Virus record (IMG/VR): IMGVR_UViG_3300020459_000065
Coordinates: 1-25,066 of that record
DNA from: a virus
DNA length: 25,066 nucleotides
Direction: 5' to 3' (one strand)
The position numbers and the translations under genes were made by a program. Under the pieces are notes generated by a model. That model ran no database searches. It worked only from the letters and a program-made list of their open reading frames with translations, and had not been told where the DNA came from. Shown one piece after another: positions 1-9,840 of the stretch. Numbering within the stretch: position 1 is the stretch's first letter; the number at the start of each line of letters is the position of its first letter.

Positions 1-1112
1 CCACTGCTACTACTTACATTATATGTTCTAGAAAGAGAACCAGCACCACTTCCTGAAGCAGTTCCACTTAAATATCCATGACAGGTTAGATTACTAGGTC
101 CTTGTGGTCCTGCAGGTCCTTGTGGTCCTTGAGGTCCCTGTGGTCCTGGAGGTCCCTGATTACCCTGTGGTCCTGGAGGTCCTTGAGATCCTTGACCACC
201 CTGATTACCCTGTGGTCCTGGAGGTCCTTGAGATCCGCCAGGTCCTGGAGGTCCTTGAGAACCTTGCCCACCTTGAGCACCTTGAGCACCTTGATTTCCT
301 TGTGGTCCAGGAGGTCCAGGAGGTCCTTGTCCACCATCATCACCATCACTACCATCAGATCCTGGTGATCCTGGTGATCCTGGAGGTCCTGCATTACCGC
401 CAGGTCCTGGAGGTCCTTGTGGTCCTTGTGATCCACCAGGTCCTGGAGGTCCTGATCCACCTGTTCCACCTAAATCTCCAGTTCTTGCAAAACTAATTAC
501 ACATTCTTCAGTATTTGATGGAACATTTCCAGAAACTGGAGCAACAACTATCTGTAACCAACCAGTATTATCTGTTACTGCACCACTAACTGTAAAAATT
601 GAATATGTTCCATCAGTATTATTATTAGACTTAACAATTATCTGTCCTCTATTTGCAGTATTTGTGGAATCATCCCATGTTGCTATAAAATCTGATACAT
701 CAGTAGATTCTATTGTAGTAGCATCAATAGCAAATCTAGATATAGATCCAAAAGTAGCATTATTATATCTAAACTTTCCTGTTCCAGGATCAGTCATAGA
801 TGTGCTATTAGAAAATTGATATCTTAATCCACCTTTATCACCTTGAGGTCCTGTAGGTCCTGTAGGTCCTTGAGCACCTTGAGGTCCTTGTCCACCCTGA
901 TTACCTTGTGGTCCTGGAGGTCCTTGTGGTCCAGTAGGTCCTTGATCACCCTGATTACCTTGAGGTCCTTGTGGTCCAGTAGGTCCTGGTGGTCCTTGAG
1001 GACCTGGAACAGTAGAAGCAGGTCCAGGAGGTCCACTAGGTCCAGGAGGACCTATAGGACCAGTTTCACTAACTGGAACCCATGAACCATTTTGTCGAAC
1101 CTTAAGAGCCAT
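1..1112 (-). CDS. Collagen-like tail fibre protein (3' end beyond window)
   Basis: An open minus-strand frame starts at ATG 1112-1110 (Met-Ala-Leu-Lys-Val-Arg-Gln) and runs unbroken off the left edge, giving about 370 visible residues. Residues 17 to about 92 are Gly-X-Y repeats rich in GPQ, GPT and GPP. Residues about 93-205 form a non-collagen beta-type module beginning [10 protein letters not shown], with ATWDDSTNT in the middle and FARTGD at the end. A second long Gly-X-Y stalk (about 210-335) follows, then a Gly/Ser-rich stretch where the window ends. The module is clearly homologous to one in the 890-residue protein at 6168-8840. The architecture is that of trimeric phage fibres with collagen stalks, so a host-contact fibre is inferred. 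A late-promoter-like AATAAATA lies 16 bases before the start. The C-terminal tip, which would show the binding domain, is not visible. Confidence 0.85.
   Translation of the reverse strand, partial: MALKVRQNGSWVPVSETGPIGPPGPSGPPGPASTVPGPQGPPGPTGPQGPQGNQGDQGPTGPQGPPGPQGNQGGQGPQGAQGPTGPTGPQGDKGGLRYQFSNSTSMTDPGTGKFRYNNATFGSISRFAIDATTIESTDVSDFIATWDDSTNTANRGQIIVKSNNNTDGTYSIFTVSGAVTDNTGWLQIVVAPVSGNVPSNTEECVISFARTGDLGGTGGSGPPGPGGSQGPQGPPGPGGNAGPPGSPGSPGSDGSDGDDGGQGPPGPPGPQGNQGAQGAQGGQGSQGPPGPGGSQGPPGPQGNQGGQGSQGPPGPQGNQGPPGPQGPQGPQGPAGPQGPSNLTCHGYLSGTASGSGAGSLSRTYNVSSSS
100..480 (-). repeat. Gly-X-Y coding repeat tract, left-edge fibre gene
   Basis: Imperfect 9- and 18-base units built from GGA CCT CCA, GGA CCA CAA and GGT AAT CAG repeat along the minus strand, encoding an uninterrupted collagen-like stalk. 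A second tract of the same kind lies at about 835-1065. Near-identical units make the tract prone to length change by slippage or recombination and also hard to assemble. Confidence 0.85.
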
Positions 1113-1127
1113 AAATTATTTTTTAGT

Positions 1128-1135
1128 TATTTATT
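1128..1135 (-). promoter_or_regulatory. Candidate T4-type late promoter (AATAAATA)
   Basis: On the minus strand AATAAATA lies 16 bases before the ATG of the left-edge collagen-like gene and overlaps the stop codon of the preceding tailspike gene. It matches the TATAAATA consensus of T4 late promoters at seven of eight bases. Such a motif can occur by chance in AT-rich DNA; its position in a short gap supports it. Confidence 0.45.
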
Positions 1136-3734
1136 GTGCGGTTCCTGGGAACGTAGTCTGCCCAGTAGAGTAACCCAAACAATGTTGTATATAGTTATGA
1201 GAACCAGAAGCAACATTATCTCCACTAGTAGTCCAACCAATAGTACCTAACTTATTATTAGTTACATCAACACTATTAATTAGAATACGTTTATTTCCAT
1301 TACCATTAAACAGTATACCATATCCTTGGGTCATACTATTATTATTGGGAGTTTGTCCAGTAGTATTACCAAACATATCACCACCACATTGTCCACCAAT
1401 AATTTGAATGTCATGATTACTACCAACAGCACTTATACCATGAAAATTTCCTGCTGAAGTTTGTGAATTATGAGCACAATGTGGAGTACTTATATGAATC
1501 TTATTATGATTAATTCCACCAATTTCAATACCATGCTCACCATTACCTCTACAATCAGGACTTCTAATCCATAATACACCATCAAAATTACTATCAGTTG
1601 CTATTCCACTATCATTATTACTACTTGAATATACATTATCAATCCAAATAGTGTTTCCACCAGATATTTCAACTCCATTCTCTTTATTTTGATCAAAATC
1701 ACAATTTGTTATTCTGTGGAAAGCACCATGATTACCTCCACCACCATTCATACTTGAATCAAACTTCATTCCAATCTTACAACGAAGACCACAACAATCC
1801 TTTGCCCAAATAGAATTAGTATATCCCTTGAATAAAAATGCTACACAAGTATTATGTCTAGAACCACCAATAACACCATCAACTACAATATTCTCTAATC
1901 TAGTTTGATCCTGACGAGTATCTGTTCCTTTCTCACATAAAATTGCATAGGTACTATTAGTAGGCAAATCTCTTACCTCACAATTTCTAATTGCAGAATT
2001 AGCATATCCAATCAAAGCCATACCTTGGAAGCATTGTCTAACGTAAACTTGCTCAATAGTAACACCTTGCCTGTCAGCAGTTGATGTAGCTTTGATTCCT
2101 ACTCCACCAGTTTTAGTGACAGTAGAATCTATTCCTAAATGTCCAATATAAACTGATATAGAATTGTTTACTTCAATAACATTATTAGTTGTACTTGTAC
2201 TTCTAATAATTGATCCACCACCATTATCTCCTGTTAATGGGAAATGACCATTTGCACCTACAAGTCTTATATTCTTTACACTAGAATTAATCTGTAAAGC
2301 AGCAGATACTCTATAAATTCCTGGTGGGAGATAAACAGTTCCACCAGTTATACCTAAAGAGTTAATTGCATTTTGAATAGCAGTCTTATCATCATTACTA
2401 TTATCACCAAGTGCACCAAAATCTTTTACATTAGCAACATAATATCCATTAATCCACTTAATACCAGAATTCTCACTACTATCTGCAGTAATAAATTTAT
2501 TATTTGATCCTACTGGTACTCTTCCAACAGTATTATCAGCATTAGCAACTATTAAATCACCTTTAGCATCAACGATTGATGATAGTATTCCACCACCAGA
2601 AGTAGTACCATTCGCAGCTGCAGTAATTCTTCCCTGTGCATCAACAGTTATATTTGTATTATTATATGATCCAGCAGTAACTGATGTATTTGCAAGATTT
2701 AAAGTTACTCCTCCAGTAGTTCCTCCACCAGATAATCCAGTACCAGCAGTTACTTCTGTTATGTCACCACTACCACCTCCACCTGGAGGTCCTGGAGGTC
2801 CTGGAGTAGTAGATCCTGGTCCTGGTGGACCTGGAGGTCCAGCAACAGTAGAAGCAGGTCCTGGTGGTCCAGCAGGTCCAGAACCACTAGAATTAAGTGT
2901 AGTACCACTCATAGAAAGATTAGTTCCAAGAGTAGCATAAGTTAATTTATTTCCAGAATCATCCCAAAATACTAATTTATCTGCACCTGCATCATCAGCA
3001 ACAATATCCCCAGAACTTATTGAAAGAATATCTGTTACATTTGTACCTACAGAAACACTTCCACCACCACCTCCAGCAGCAGCAATAGTAATTGAATCAT
3101 TTGAATTATTTGTTGTTATCGTTACGTTACTACCAGCAACTAATGTTAAAGTATCAGCAACACCATCTGCCTGAACTGTATTCTGTCCACTTACAGCAAT
3201 ATCTCTAAATGCAGCAGATACTGTTGTTCCAGGACTACCAGTTTCTTCTGAATACCATAAATCCCCATCACAAGCAGTATAACCACCACCTGCTGGAGTC
3301 GTTGGATCAGTTAATTGTACATATTTACTACCATAAGCATTACTTGTAGATCCAATACCTATTATACTTGAAGTATACCAGATTGGACTCTCACAACTTC
3401 TCTCTGCAAGTGCAAGATTCTTATATTGTTTTACCGCTAAATTAACAGCAGGTCCAACAGGTCCTATTGGTCCCGTAGGTCCTGTAGGTCCAGTTGATCC
3501 TGGATTACCTATAGGTCCTGGAGGTCCTCCTGGTGGTCCTGGAGGTCCAGTATTTCCCTGTGGTCCAGTTGATCCTTGAGGTCCAGTTAATCCAGTTGGA
3601 CCTCCAGGACCTGGAGGACCTTGAGCACCAGGATCAGGTATTCTGACCCATCCATATCCATTCCATCTCCAAGTAGCACTACCTACAGTATGTGTATCAT
3701 TAATACTAGGATTATTTGGAAAATTTATAGGCAT
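1131..3734 (-). CDS. Collagen-like tailspike with pectate-lyase-type beta-helix
   Basis: An 867-residue protein, probably a trimeric host-recognition or polysaccharide-degrading spike. Residues 4-35 ([13 protein letters not shown], then [10 protein letters not shown]) match the N-terminus of the 525-residue fibre at 4133-5710 and are a likely attachment module. Gly-X-Y repeats follow at about 36-95 and 285-320. Between and after them are beta-rich phage-fibre segments, including TVDAQGRIT and a [19 protein letters not shown] stretch seen in many tail fibres. From D438 the sequence [20 protein letters not shown], then [14 protein letters not shown], matches the start of the Pectate_lyase_3 right-handed beta-helix family, which continues to the C-terminus with Asn/Gly-rich coils ([16 protein letters not shown]). 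Enzymatic activity is not proven: catalytic residues cannot be assigned by eye, and a non-catalytic binding spike is equally possible. Confidence 0.85.
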   Translation of the reverse strand: MPINFPNNPSINDTHTVGSATWRWNGYGWVRIPDPGAQGPPGPGGPTGLTGPQGSTGPQGNTGPPGPPGGPPGPIGNPGSTGPTGPTGPIGPVGPAVNLAVKQYKNLALAERSCESPIWYTSSIIGIGSTSNAYGSKYVQLTDPTTPAGGGYTACDGDLWYSEETGSPGTTVSAAFRDIAVSGQNTVQADGVADTLTLVAGSNVTITTNNSNDSITIAAAGGGGGSVSVGTNVTDILSISSGDIVADDAGADKLVFWDDSGNKLTYATLGTNLSMSGTTLNSSGSGPAGPPGPASTVAGPPGPPGPGSTTPGPPGPPGGGGSGDITEVTAGTGLSGGGTTGGVTLNLANTSVTAGSYNNTNITVDAQGRITAAANGTTSGGGILSSIVDAKGDLIVANADNTVGRVPVGSNNKFITADSSENSGIKWINGYYVANVKDFGALGDNSNDDKTAIQNAINSLGITGGTVYLPPGIYRVSAALQINSSVKNIRLVGANGHFPLTGDNGGGSIIRSTSTTNNVIEVNNSISVYIGHLGIDSTVTKTGGVGIKATSTADRQGVTIEQVYVRQCFQGMALIGYANSAIRNCEVRDLPTNSTYAILCEKGTDTRQDQTRLENIVVDGVIGGSRHNTCVAFLFKGYTNSIWAKDCCGLRCKIGMKFDSSMNGGGGNHGAFHRITNCDFDQNKENGVEISGGNTIWIDNVYSSSNNDSGIATDSNFDGVLWIRSPDCRGNGEHGIEIGGINHNKIHISTPHCAHNSQTSAGNFHGISAVGSNHDIQIIGGQCGGDMFGNTTGQTPNNNSMTQGYGILFNGNGNKRILINSVDVTNNKLGTIGWTTSGDNVASGSHNYIQHCLGYSTGQTTFPGTAQ

Positions 3735-3746
3735 TTAAAAATATTA

Positions 3747-4130
3747 TTAACTAGGTCTTGTTGGAAATGTTGGGTCTGAAGGATCTGAAGTATTTGCTGG
3801 AAGATCTCTTAATTGCTGACGATACGTTGCCCATTCAGTTTTCTTACTAGAAGATAATGGACTGTCTGTAAATTGAGTCCAATCAGATCTAAGAAGTTCT
3901 CCATCTCTAATATTTCTAAGAGATTCCCAGTGTTGTTCTGTTGTTATTGTAGGTTGTGTTGGTGGAGTAAAAGTACCACTACCACTATTATATGTATATC
4001 CAACATTGGCATCACTAGTAGTAGAAACACCAACTACCGTACCCATAAGTCCAGCAGTTGTGGTTCCAATACCAACATTATAGACTTTATTGTCGGAATG
4101 TATCCATAATAATTTAAGTTGATTAGACAT
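3747..4130 (-). CDS. Tail-fibre assembly chaperone-like protein
   Basis: A 127-residue protein. The frame stays open 12 codons further upstream, but that extension overlaps the end of the preceding fibre gene and reads as an unlikely basic peptide; ATG at 4130-4128 leaves a 2-base gap and gives MSNQLKLLWIHSDNK, so I chose it. The first 65 residues are a small Gly/Thr/Val-rich beta-type segment. The C-terminal 60 residues carry the signature of phage tail assembly chaperones (Phage_tail_APC type): W-x2-LR-x2-RD-x-LL-x-SDW, then DSPLS, W-x2-YRQ-x-LRDLP, and a P-x-FP-x-RP end. Members of this family assist folding or trimerisation of an adjacent fibre, or remain as a fibre cap. It lies between two collagen-like fibre genes, which supports that role for one or both of them. 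Confidence 0.7.
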   Translation of the reverse strand: MSNQLKLLWIHSDNKVYNVGIGTTTAGLMGTVVGVSTTSDANVGYTYNSGSGTFTPPTQPTITTEQHWESLRNIRDGELLRSDWTQFTDSPLSSSKKTEWATYRQQLRDLPANTSDPSDPTFPTRPS

Positions 4131-4132
4131 AA

Positions 4133-5710
4133 TTAGAAATCTCCGAATTCTGTAATTATAACACAACCAGCATTTCCAGCAATGCCGTGCTGCCCACTAC
4201 TATTAGAACTACTATACCATCCTTTAGCACCTTTACCATAATAAGAATTACCATCACCAGCAAATCCAGCATCTAAAGAAGTATGATGATCAGATGTATT
4301 AGTAATAGTGTGATCATTTAGATTTCTATTTCCATTATGTCCAGGAAATAAAGTTGGAGCAGAATAATGAGGATAAGAACCACTAAGAACTGAATAAGCA
4401 TTAGTAGTCGTCGCACCGATACCATGTCCATTTGATATCGAATTGCCATATCCTTCAGATCCATATCCACCAAAAGCTCTTAAAAGAATTCCAGCAGATG
4501 AATAATTAGTATAAAACTCAGACGTACCACCATTACCACCATTTTTTCCAGAACCTTGGTTATTACCATAAGTACCTGCAGTTCCACCAGAACCAGCACC
4601 AATTGCACCAGAAATTATATCAGAAGCTCTGACCCATATCTCAGAGTAACCACCACCACCTCCACCATAAGTTCCGTGTTCATAACTACCAGTCGTATTA
4701 AAAGCACCACTACCACCTCCACCACCAATAAGTTGGACACGAACCATTACAGTTCCAGATGTGGGAGTATATGCAGTTAAAGAACCAGTATATAGAAATC
4801 TATTATAAGGTCTACTTTTGTCTCCACCAATATTACTTTGAAGAGTAGATTGACTTGTCCATGTCCACGGACTACCAGTTCCATTAGATGTAAGAAGATC
4901 TCCTGAATTACCAAAACTACCATTGTTCCAATCTTTAATATACTGTGTCTGACTTACCCTAGATGCCAATATCTCCCCATGTGGATTCCATTGTAATTGA
5001 GCACTCTCATCATCCATTTTAAGGATTTGTTGCTGATTATCAGTAGTACTATCAACAAATATTAAATTATGCCAAGCATTACCACTATCAGTTCTAATTG
5101 TTGCAGTGCCAGCATTTGATGCACCTGGTCCAGGAGGTCCTGGTGGACCTGGAACAGTTGAATCTGCACCTGGAGGTCCTGGTGGACCTGGAACAGTTGA
5201 ATCTGCACCTGGTGGTCCAGCAACAGTTGAATCTGCACCTGGTGGTCCAGCAACAGTTGAATCTGCACCTGGAGGTCCTGGTGGACCTGGAACAGTTGAA
5301 GGAGTACCATCATCACCATCTTCACCTGGAGGTCCTGGTGGACCTGCTGTTGTTGAATCAGATCCTGGAGGTCCTGGAGGTCCAGGTGGTCCTGCTGTTG
5401 TTGAATCATCACCATCAGATCCTGGAGGTCCTGGAGGTCCAGGTGGTCCTGCTGTTGTTGAATCAGATCCTGGTGATCCAGGAGAACCTGGAGGTCCTGG
5501 AGGTCCTGCTGTTGTTGAATCATCACCATCAGATCCTGGAGAACCTGGAGGTCCTGGTGGACCTGCTACAGTTGATCCAGGTCCTGGAGGTCCAGGAGGT
5601 GCTACACTTTCAACTCTCTTCCAAACAGTGCCATTCCACTTCCATTGCACACCATTCTCGGTGTGAGTGTCATTAGTGCTAGGACTATTTGGAAAATTAA
5701 AAGCTGCCAT
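4133..5710 (-). CDS. Collagen-like fibre with glycine-rich tip domain
   Basis: A 525-residue probable fibre. Residues 4-33 ([13 protein letters not shown], then [11 protein letters not shown]) are the same N-terminal module as in the 867-residue tailspike. Residues about 37-201 are Gly-X-Y repeats in blocks such as [16 protein letters not shown] and [10 protein letters not shown], nearly identical at DNA level. A short beta-type linker ([20 protein letters not shown], then [22 protein letters not shown]) leads to a C-terminal glycine-rich domain: [13 protein letters not shown], runs of [17 protein letters not shown] and a final [11 protein letters not shown]. Gly-rich domains of this kind occur at the tips of many phage fibres and resemble the polyglycine sandwich of T-even gp38 adhesins, so receptor binding is inferred. 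It is 4 bases from the 140-residue gene upstream and 2 bases from the chaperone-like gene downstream. Confidence 0.85.
   Translation of the reverse strand: MAAFNFPNSPSTNDTHTENGVQWKWNGTVWKRVESVAPPGPPGPGSTVAGPPGPPGSPGSDGDDSTTAGPPGPPGSPGSPGSDSTTAGPPGPPGPPGSDGDDSTTAGPPGPPGPPGSDSTTAGPPGPPGEDGDDGTPSTVPGPPGPPGADSTVAGPPGADSTVAGPPGADSTVPGPPGPPGADSTVPGPPGPPGPGASNAGTATIRTDSGNAWHNLIFVDSTTDNQQQILKMDDESAQLQWNPHGEILASRVSQTQYIKDWNNGSFGNSGDLLTSNGTGSPWTWTSQSTLQSNIGGDKSRPYNRFLYTGSLTAYTPTSGTVMVRVQLIGGGGGSGAFNTTGSYEHGTYGGGGGGYSEIWVRASDIISGAIGAGSGGTAGTYGNNQGSGKNGGNGGTSEFYTNYSSAGILLRAFGGYGSEGYGNSISNGHGIGATTTNAYSVLSGSYPHYSAPTLFPGHNGNRNLNDHTITNTSDHHTSLDAGFAGDGNSYYGKGAKGWYSSSNSSGQHGIAGNAGCVIITEFGDF
5106..5600 (-). repeat. 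Tandem collagen repeat tract in the glycine-rich-tip fibre
   Basis: On the minus strand, 30- to 60-base units encoding (GPPGPPG) plus [21 protein letters not shown] or SDSTTA repeat with few differences between copies. The region is GC-richer than its surroundings. Because GGTCC and GGACC are reverse complements, the opposite strand also reads as open Gly/Pro-rich frames, which are artefacts. Confidence 0.9.
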
Positions 5711-5714
5711 ATTA

Positions 5715-6137
5715 TTACTCTGGTATCACTACAATATTACTAGCAATGACGCAATCGGAACCAGTCCAAAGGATCTTGAAATACTCATTGTTGGCAAGCA
5801 TTATTTCTGTGGGTGCGTTTCTATCTGTAGTTGCAGTTCCACCTGAATGTCCCTGCCAGTTCTGATCATTGAAACTTTGACTATTGCTAAGTTGAGTAGC
5901 ATATGCTACATTCTTACCAAAAGAATTACAATAAGCTACCTTACAATCATTAATACCATTAGGTCCAGATGAACTAGATCCAAAATGTATATCTATATAT
6001 GCATTACCTGCATCGTTCTTCAACCTTATAAAATTTATAATCACCCTCTGATTACCACCAGAAGTGTTCTGATGGTTGAGTAGAGTTCCAGACGATGCAC
6101 CACCAACGCAATTTAAATTATATACTGTTGCTGCCAT
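5715..6137 (-). CDS. Small probable structural protein, unknown function
   Basis: A 140-residue protein I do not recognise. It starts MAATVYNLNCVGGASSG and looks like a single beta-rich domain: alternating hydrophobic stretches (RVIINFIRLKN, AYIDIHFGS, EIMLANNEYFKILW, CVIASNIVVIPE), three or four cysteines and no membrane segment or coiled coil. It sits between two collagen-like fibre genes with its own late-promoter-like motif 22 bases upstream and the next gene 4 bases downstream, so a small virion component such as a fibre collar, tip or connector is the natural guess. A head-decoration-like fold is another possibility. It is less A/T-biased in wording than its neighbours (several CG-containing codons), which could mean separate acquisition. 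Confidence 0.7.
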   Translation of the reverse strand: MAATVYNLNCVGGASSGTLLNHQNTSGGNQRVIINFIRLKNDAGNAYIDIHFGSSSSGPNGINDCKVAYCNSFGKNVAYATQLSNSQSFNDQNWQGHSGGTATTDRNAPTEIMLANNEYFKILWTGSDCVIASNIVVIPE

Positions 6138-6158
6138 AATTTTAAAATACCTTTTTAA

Positions 6159-6165
6159 TATTTAG
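6159..6165 (-). promoter_or_regulatory. Candidate late promoter (CTAAATA)
   Basis: CTAAATA on the minus strand ends 22 bases before the ATG of the 140-residue gene, inside the 30-base gap after the 890-residue gene. It has the same spacing and core as the motifs before genes 4, 54-like and the spike gene, suggesting a T4-type late promoter that starts an internal fibre transcript. Confidence 0.5.
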
Positions 6166-6167
6166 AA

Positions 6168-8840
6168 TCATACTGGAATCTGCCAATCACTAACAAAAGG
6201 TGCTTGTCCTCCTGGAGGTCCTGGAGAACCAGCAGGTCCTGCTGATACTGTTACCCATTGAAAACTATTACCATCATTATAATAAACATGTAAATCTCCA
6301 TCATCACTATCCCACCACATATCTCCATGAGAAGAAGGACCAGATGGAGGAGATGTTCCAATATCTAATCCAGCAACACCAGCTGGTCCTGGAGGTCCTG
6401 CTGGTCCACCAGATCCTGAATTACCAGTTCTTGAAAAATTAAGTACACATTGTTCATTATTTGAAGGTATTGTCCCTGCAACAGGACTCACAGAAATGTT
6501 TAACCAACCTCCATTATCTACTACACTAGTAACTGTAAATACACTATAAGTATCATCTGAATTTTCATTCGACTGTACAACTAATGTTCCTTTATGAGAT
6601 GTGTTTGTAGAATCATCCCATGTTGCTATAAAATCTGATAAATCTGTAGATTGCGTTGTTAAACTATCAAGCACAATATTACTAATAGAACCAAATGATC
6701 CACTACTATACCTAAAATTACCAGCTCCAGGATCAGATATAAGATTACTAGATAAAAATTTATACCTTAATCCACCTTTATCACCTTGAATTCCTTGAAT
6801 TCCTTGAATTCCTTGTGGTCCTTGAGTACCTTGAGTACCTTGATCACCTTGTGGTCCTGGAGGTCCTGCTGAACCTGGAGGTCCTGCTGGTCCTGGAGGT
6901 CCTTGTGCACCTGGAGATCCTTGCGTTCCTTGATTACCTTGATTACCTTGTGGTCCTGGAGGTCCTGCTGGTCCATCATCCCCATCATCCCCTGCTGGTC
7001 CTGGAGGTCCTGCATCCCCTGCTGGTCCTGGAGGTCCTGCTGAACCTGCTGAACCTGGAGGTCCTTGTGGTCCAGTAGCACCTCTACCACCAGCATTTGT
7101 CTGAACCCATTGTCCTGAATTAGGATCATCATAATAAATGTATAATTCCCCAGTATCACTTTCCCACCATAATTCACCCATTCTAGGTGCAGGTATATTT
7201 GGTGGATTATCAGCAACTGTTACTGGATTAATTGAAATAGTAGCAGCAATACCCATTGGTTGTGCCGTTGCAGTTACAGCAGCACCAACAAAATCTAATT
7301 GAGTAATACTAGAAGCAGTACCTACAAGAACACTCTCATTAAATACACTAATCGCACCTGGAATTAGACCACCACCAATAGGAACCCAATATCTTTGTCC
7401 TGGATGTGTTGGTAAAGATACCATCTGATATTGTTGCCCAGCTGGTACTGAAGAATTATCATTTCCACTCTGTGCTGCACCAGTGGTTGCAGATACAAAT
7501 GTATGTGTATAATCACCACCAGAAGTTACAGAATTTGTTAAAGCAGATTGGAATTGATGAGTTGTTGTATTAGATGATTCACCAACAAAAAGACTAATTG
7601 AAGATGCAGTTGTTGCTACAATAGGAACTGCAGTATCATATGCTCTATCACGTTTTTGCTTAATACCACCAGAAGTTGCAGATACAAATGTATGAGTTGT
7701 TGTATTGGTTGAAGGAACATTAGCAAGAACTTGAATATCAAAAGTATTTGTAGTTACATTCCTAACTCTAATCCACTTATTAGCAATTGGATCGGTATTT
7801 CTTGGATAATCATGCTCTGTGGCATTATTATCCTCCATACATTTAAACTTAAGAGTTCCAGTATCTAACTTAACCCAATCACCGTTACGCATTCCGTGAT
7901 TAGCAACAGCAATTCTTACTAATCCAGTTTGAGGATTATATGTTGTACCACTTGCAGCAGTATGGGTATCAATAGTACTTCTTGGATAAGCATGATCTGA
8001 ACCATTACTATCCTGTGCACAACGGAAGGTTACAGCACCCTCACTTAACCTAACACTATTTTTTACTTTCTTAAGACCGTTATTTGCAGCAGTTATAAAT
8101 GTATGAGTTGTTGTATTAGTTGAGGGAAAAGCATCAAGAACCTGTATATCAAATGTATTTGTTGTTGGATTTACTACTTGTATCCATCTTCCACTAATAG
8201 GATCGCTTGATCTTGGATAAGTCTTATTACCAGATCCATGAGTACAACTAAATGTTAACGAATCATCTGCAAGTTGAACAAGTTCTCCTTCACCAAATCC
8301 ATGACCTGCAACTGTTAAAGTTAAGTTACCAGTACCTGGTGTATATGCAGCATTAGTTACTGTATGAGTAGATGGAGATTCTAATTGATGATTTGTAGCA
8401 AGATCAAGTACTAAAATTCCAGTTGCAGGTGTATATGATCCACCTGAAGGAGTAAAAGATTTACTAGGAGTTGTACCTACATTAACTGTAACTGTTGTAT
8501 TTGTTCTTTCTTTGATAGAAAGTTCTGGATTACCACCAGCAGGGTCAGTTGAACGTGGATACTTATGTTGAGAAAAATGATTATCTTGTGCACACGTAAA
8601 AGTTATAGATTCTTCAAATATTCTAATCTTATCGTTAACAGAAAGATTATGTGAACCTATTGTTATTGTTAAATCACCTGAAGATGGATTATATGTTGCT
8701 GCACTTATATTATAGTTTATAGTCGCATTAGGATCTCCAAGATTGGGTTCTGTCTGCTCCAATCCAAGGAAATTATACCTGTCATCCGTTAATTTATATT
8801 GAGGGGTTCTTTTTACCCTGCCACTAAGATACTTAGGCAT
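6168..8840 (-). CDS. Large modular collagen-like tail fibre / structural protein
   Basis: An 890-residue multidomain protein. Residues about 45-370 hold four copies of a beta-type module whose signature is F-x-C-x2-(D/G), then H-x-YPR-(S/N)-(T/S)-D, with YPR near residues 93, 206, 283 and 343; three copies are preceded by Y-x-P-x-(S/T)-G. The same module occurs once in the neighbouring 331-residue protein. After a Gly/Val/Ile-rich linker comes [19 protein letters not shown] at about 552-570, then Gly-X-Y repeats (about 587-687), then the GDKGGLRY...ATWDDSTNT...FSRTG module shared with the left-edge gene, a short second collagen stretch, and a second copy of the WW motif ([18 protein letters not shown], about 837-855). 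I infer a long stalked fibre with an N-terminal virion-attached or spacer region. The start is ATG one base after the stop of the upstream gene. Confidence 0.85.
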   Translation of the reverse strand: MPKYLSGRVKRTPQYKLTDDRYNFLGLEQTEPNLGDPNATINYNISAATYNPSSGDLTITIGSHNLSVNDKIRIFEESITFTCAQDNHFSQHKYPRSTDPAGGNPELSIKERTNTTVTVNVGTTPSKSFTPSGGSYTPATGILVLDLATNHQLESPSTHTVTNAAYTPGTGNLTLTVAGHGFGEGELVQLADDSLTFSCTHGSGNKTYPRSSDPISGRWIQVVNPTTNTFDIQVLDAFPSTNTTTHTFITAANNGLKKVKNSVRLSEGAVTFRCAQDSNGSDHAYPRSTIDTHTAASGTTYNPQTGLVRIAVANHGMRNGDWVKLDTGTLKFKCMEDNNATEHDYPRNTDPIANKWIRVRNVTTNTFDIQVLANVPSTNTTTHTFVSATSGGIKQKRDRAYDTAVPIVATTASSISLFVGESSNTTTHQFQSALTNSVTSGGDYTHTFVSATTGAAQSGNDNSSVPAGQQYQMVSLPTHPGQRYWVPIGGGLIPGAISVFNESVLVGTASSITQLDFVGAAVTATAQPMGIAATISINPVTVADNPPNIPAPRMGELWWESDTGELYIYYDDPNSGQWVQTNAGGRGATGPQGPPGSAGSAGPPGPAGDAGPPGPAGDDGDDGPAGPPGPQGNQGNQGTQGSPGAQGPPGPAGPPGSAGPPGPQGDQGTQGTQGPQGIQGIQGIQGDKGGLRYKFLSSNLISDPGAGNFRYSSGSFGSISNIVLDSLTTQSTDLSDFIATWDDSTNTSHKGTLVVQSNENSDDTYSVFTVTSVVDNGGWLNISVSPVAGTIPSNNEQCVLNFSRTGNSGSGGPAGPPGPAGVAGLDIGTSPPSGPSSHGDMWWDSDDGDLHVYYNDGNSFQWVTVSAGPAGSPGPPGGQAPFVSDWQIPV
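6430..6785 (-). repeat. Fibre insert module, copy 2 (copy 1 at about 495-840)
   Basis: This segment encodes the roughly 115-residue beta-type module lying between collagen stalks in the 890-residue protein. It matches the module in the left-edge gene along its whole length ([11 protein letters not shown]-x-G-x-FRY, [17 protein letters not shown], then R/S-TG). At DNA level about 40 bases around 6607-6650 differ from 663-705 at only a few positions. Confidence 0.8.
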
Positions 8841-8841
8841 A

Positions 8842-9837
8842 TCACGTCGTGCTATTTTCTAATATACTGCCAACAAACTCCATTTCTAATGGAGCAACAA
8901 AACCACCATTCATACTTTGTCCTACGTTGACTCTAATTGTTGTTGCATTAACTCTAGCAACATTTAAATTCTGTCCAGAAGCTGGATCTGTTGAACGTGG
9001 ATATGAATGTTCAGTTGCTCTATTATCCATAGAACATGTGAATATGAAAGAATTATCTGCCAATTTCACTTTATCATTATTTTGAAGATTCATTGAAGGA
9101 AGAGTAATTGTCATTTCACCTGAAGTTGGATTATATGATGCATTTGAGGGAAGATACTTTGTACCCACTGTTACTGTACTACTTACCATAACTTCAACAG
9201 CGTTAGGTTTACACCTTTCAAAGTAATGAATAGCAGGTTGATAAACATGGGGATATCCTTTTGATACACCAACTTCTGCAGTAAATGTCTTTGATGTTCC
9301 AACAGTTGCACCTTCTGTAATACTATCAACTACAAAAGATTGTTGTGGATCTGGGAAAATTGTAGTTGTAATACCAGTACTTCCAGTACATGAAAAACTA
9401 ATTCCACTCATACATATGGGATCACCAGCACTTAATTTATGAGCAGCTGCAGTAGTGACTGTAGCTATTCCAGATGGTTCATGATATGCTACATTAGTTA
9501 TTATACCAACATTCTGTTGTGTTCCTTTTATAAAAATCTTATCTAAAACTAAAGGTGTTTTTTCTAACACCATTCTACCATCAACTATAATTACAGCATC
9601 ATTTGGTGGTATCTCAACATCTTCTATAACTTTAATATCTCTTGTATTACCAGTACTTCTTGATTCTCTTCTTTGAATAAAAGTAACAGTTGGATATGTA
9701 TTTCCAGCACCAACATGTGCTACTTGTGCATATAGCAAAAGAGCAGAAGTTCCTGTAGGTACTTCATAAAGTTCTTGCATTCCTGGTGCAACAGGAACTG
9801 CTAATGATATAAACTTATTGACTGGTGCTATTGCCAT
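8842..9837 (-). CDS. Probable virion structural protein with one Cys/His-YPR module
   Basis: A 331-residue beta-rich protein starting [19 protein letters not shown]. The N-terminal half ([54 protein letters not shown]) looks like a small beta-sandwich of the type found in phage baseplate or neck proteins. The C-terminal part carries the Y-x-PTSG-x-MTITLP...F-x-C-x2-D...H-x-YPRSTD module near residues 230-300 that occurs four times in the adjacent 890-residue protein. Proteins of this kind are usual next to the fibre cluster in marine T4-like phages, but I know no assigned role. Genes on both sides are 1 to 3 bases away, so co-translation within the fibre/baseplate operon is likely. Role in fibre attachment is inference. 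Confidence 0.75.
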   Translation of the reverse strand: MAIAPVNKFISLAVPVAPGMQELYEVPTGTSALLLYAQVAHVGAGNTYPTVTFIQRRESRSTGNTRDIKVIEDVEIPPNDAVIIVDGRMVLEKTPLVLDKIFIKGTQQNVGIITNVAYHEPSGIATVTTAAAHKLSAGDPICMSGISFSCTGSTGITTTIFPDPQQSFVVDSITEGATVGTSKTFTAEVGVSKGYPHVYQPAIHYFERCKPNAVEVMVSSTVTVGTKYLPSNASYNPTSGEMTITLPSMNLQNNDKVKLADNSFIFTCSMDNRATEHSYPRSTDPASGQNLNVARVNATTIRVNVGQSMNGGFVAPLEMEFVGSILENSTT

Positions 9838-9840
9838 ATT

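Noticed and set aside
86-1085. Open frames of 70-130 codons on both strands over the left-edge repeats.
   Set aside because: They encode Leu/Asp/Lys or Arg/Ser repeats, the out-of-frame readings of the Gly-X-Y tract. The real gene is the minus-strand frame starting at 1112.
1131-2425. Pectate lyase enzyme activity for the tailspike beta-helix.
   Set aside because: The family match supports the fold, but catalytic residues cannot be identified by eye, so activity is left open.
4131-4166. Upstream ATG extending the chaperone-like gene by 12 codons.
   Set aside because: The extension overlaps the end of the preceding fibre gene and reads as a cysteine- and arginine-rich peptide unlike the rest; the internal ATG at 4130 fits the tight gene spacing.
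5062-5676. Several long open frames on both strands across the collagen tract, including a plus-strand frame that itself reads as Gly/Pro-rich.
   Set aside because: GGTCC and GGACC are reverse complements, so Gly-Pro repeats stay open in other frames. These frames have no start context, overlap a clear fibre gene, and encode only low-complexity sequence.
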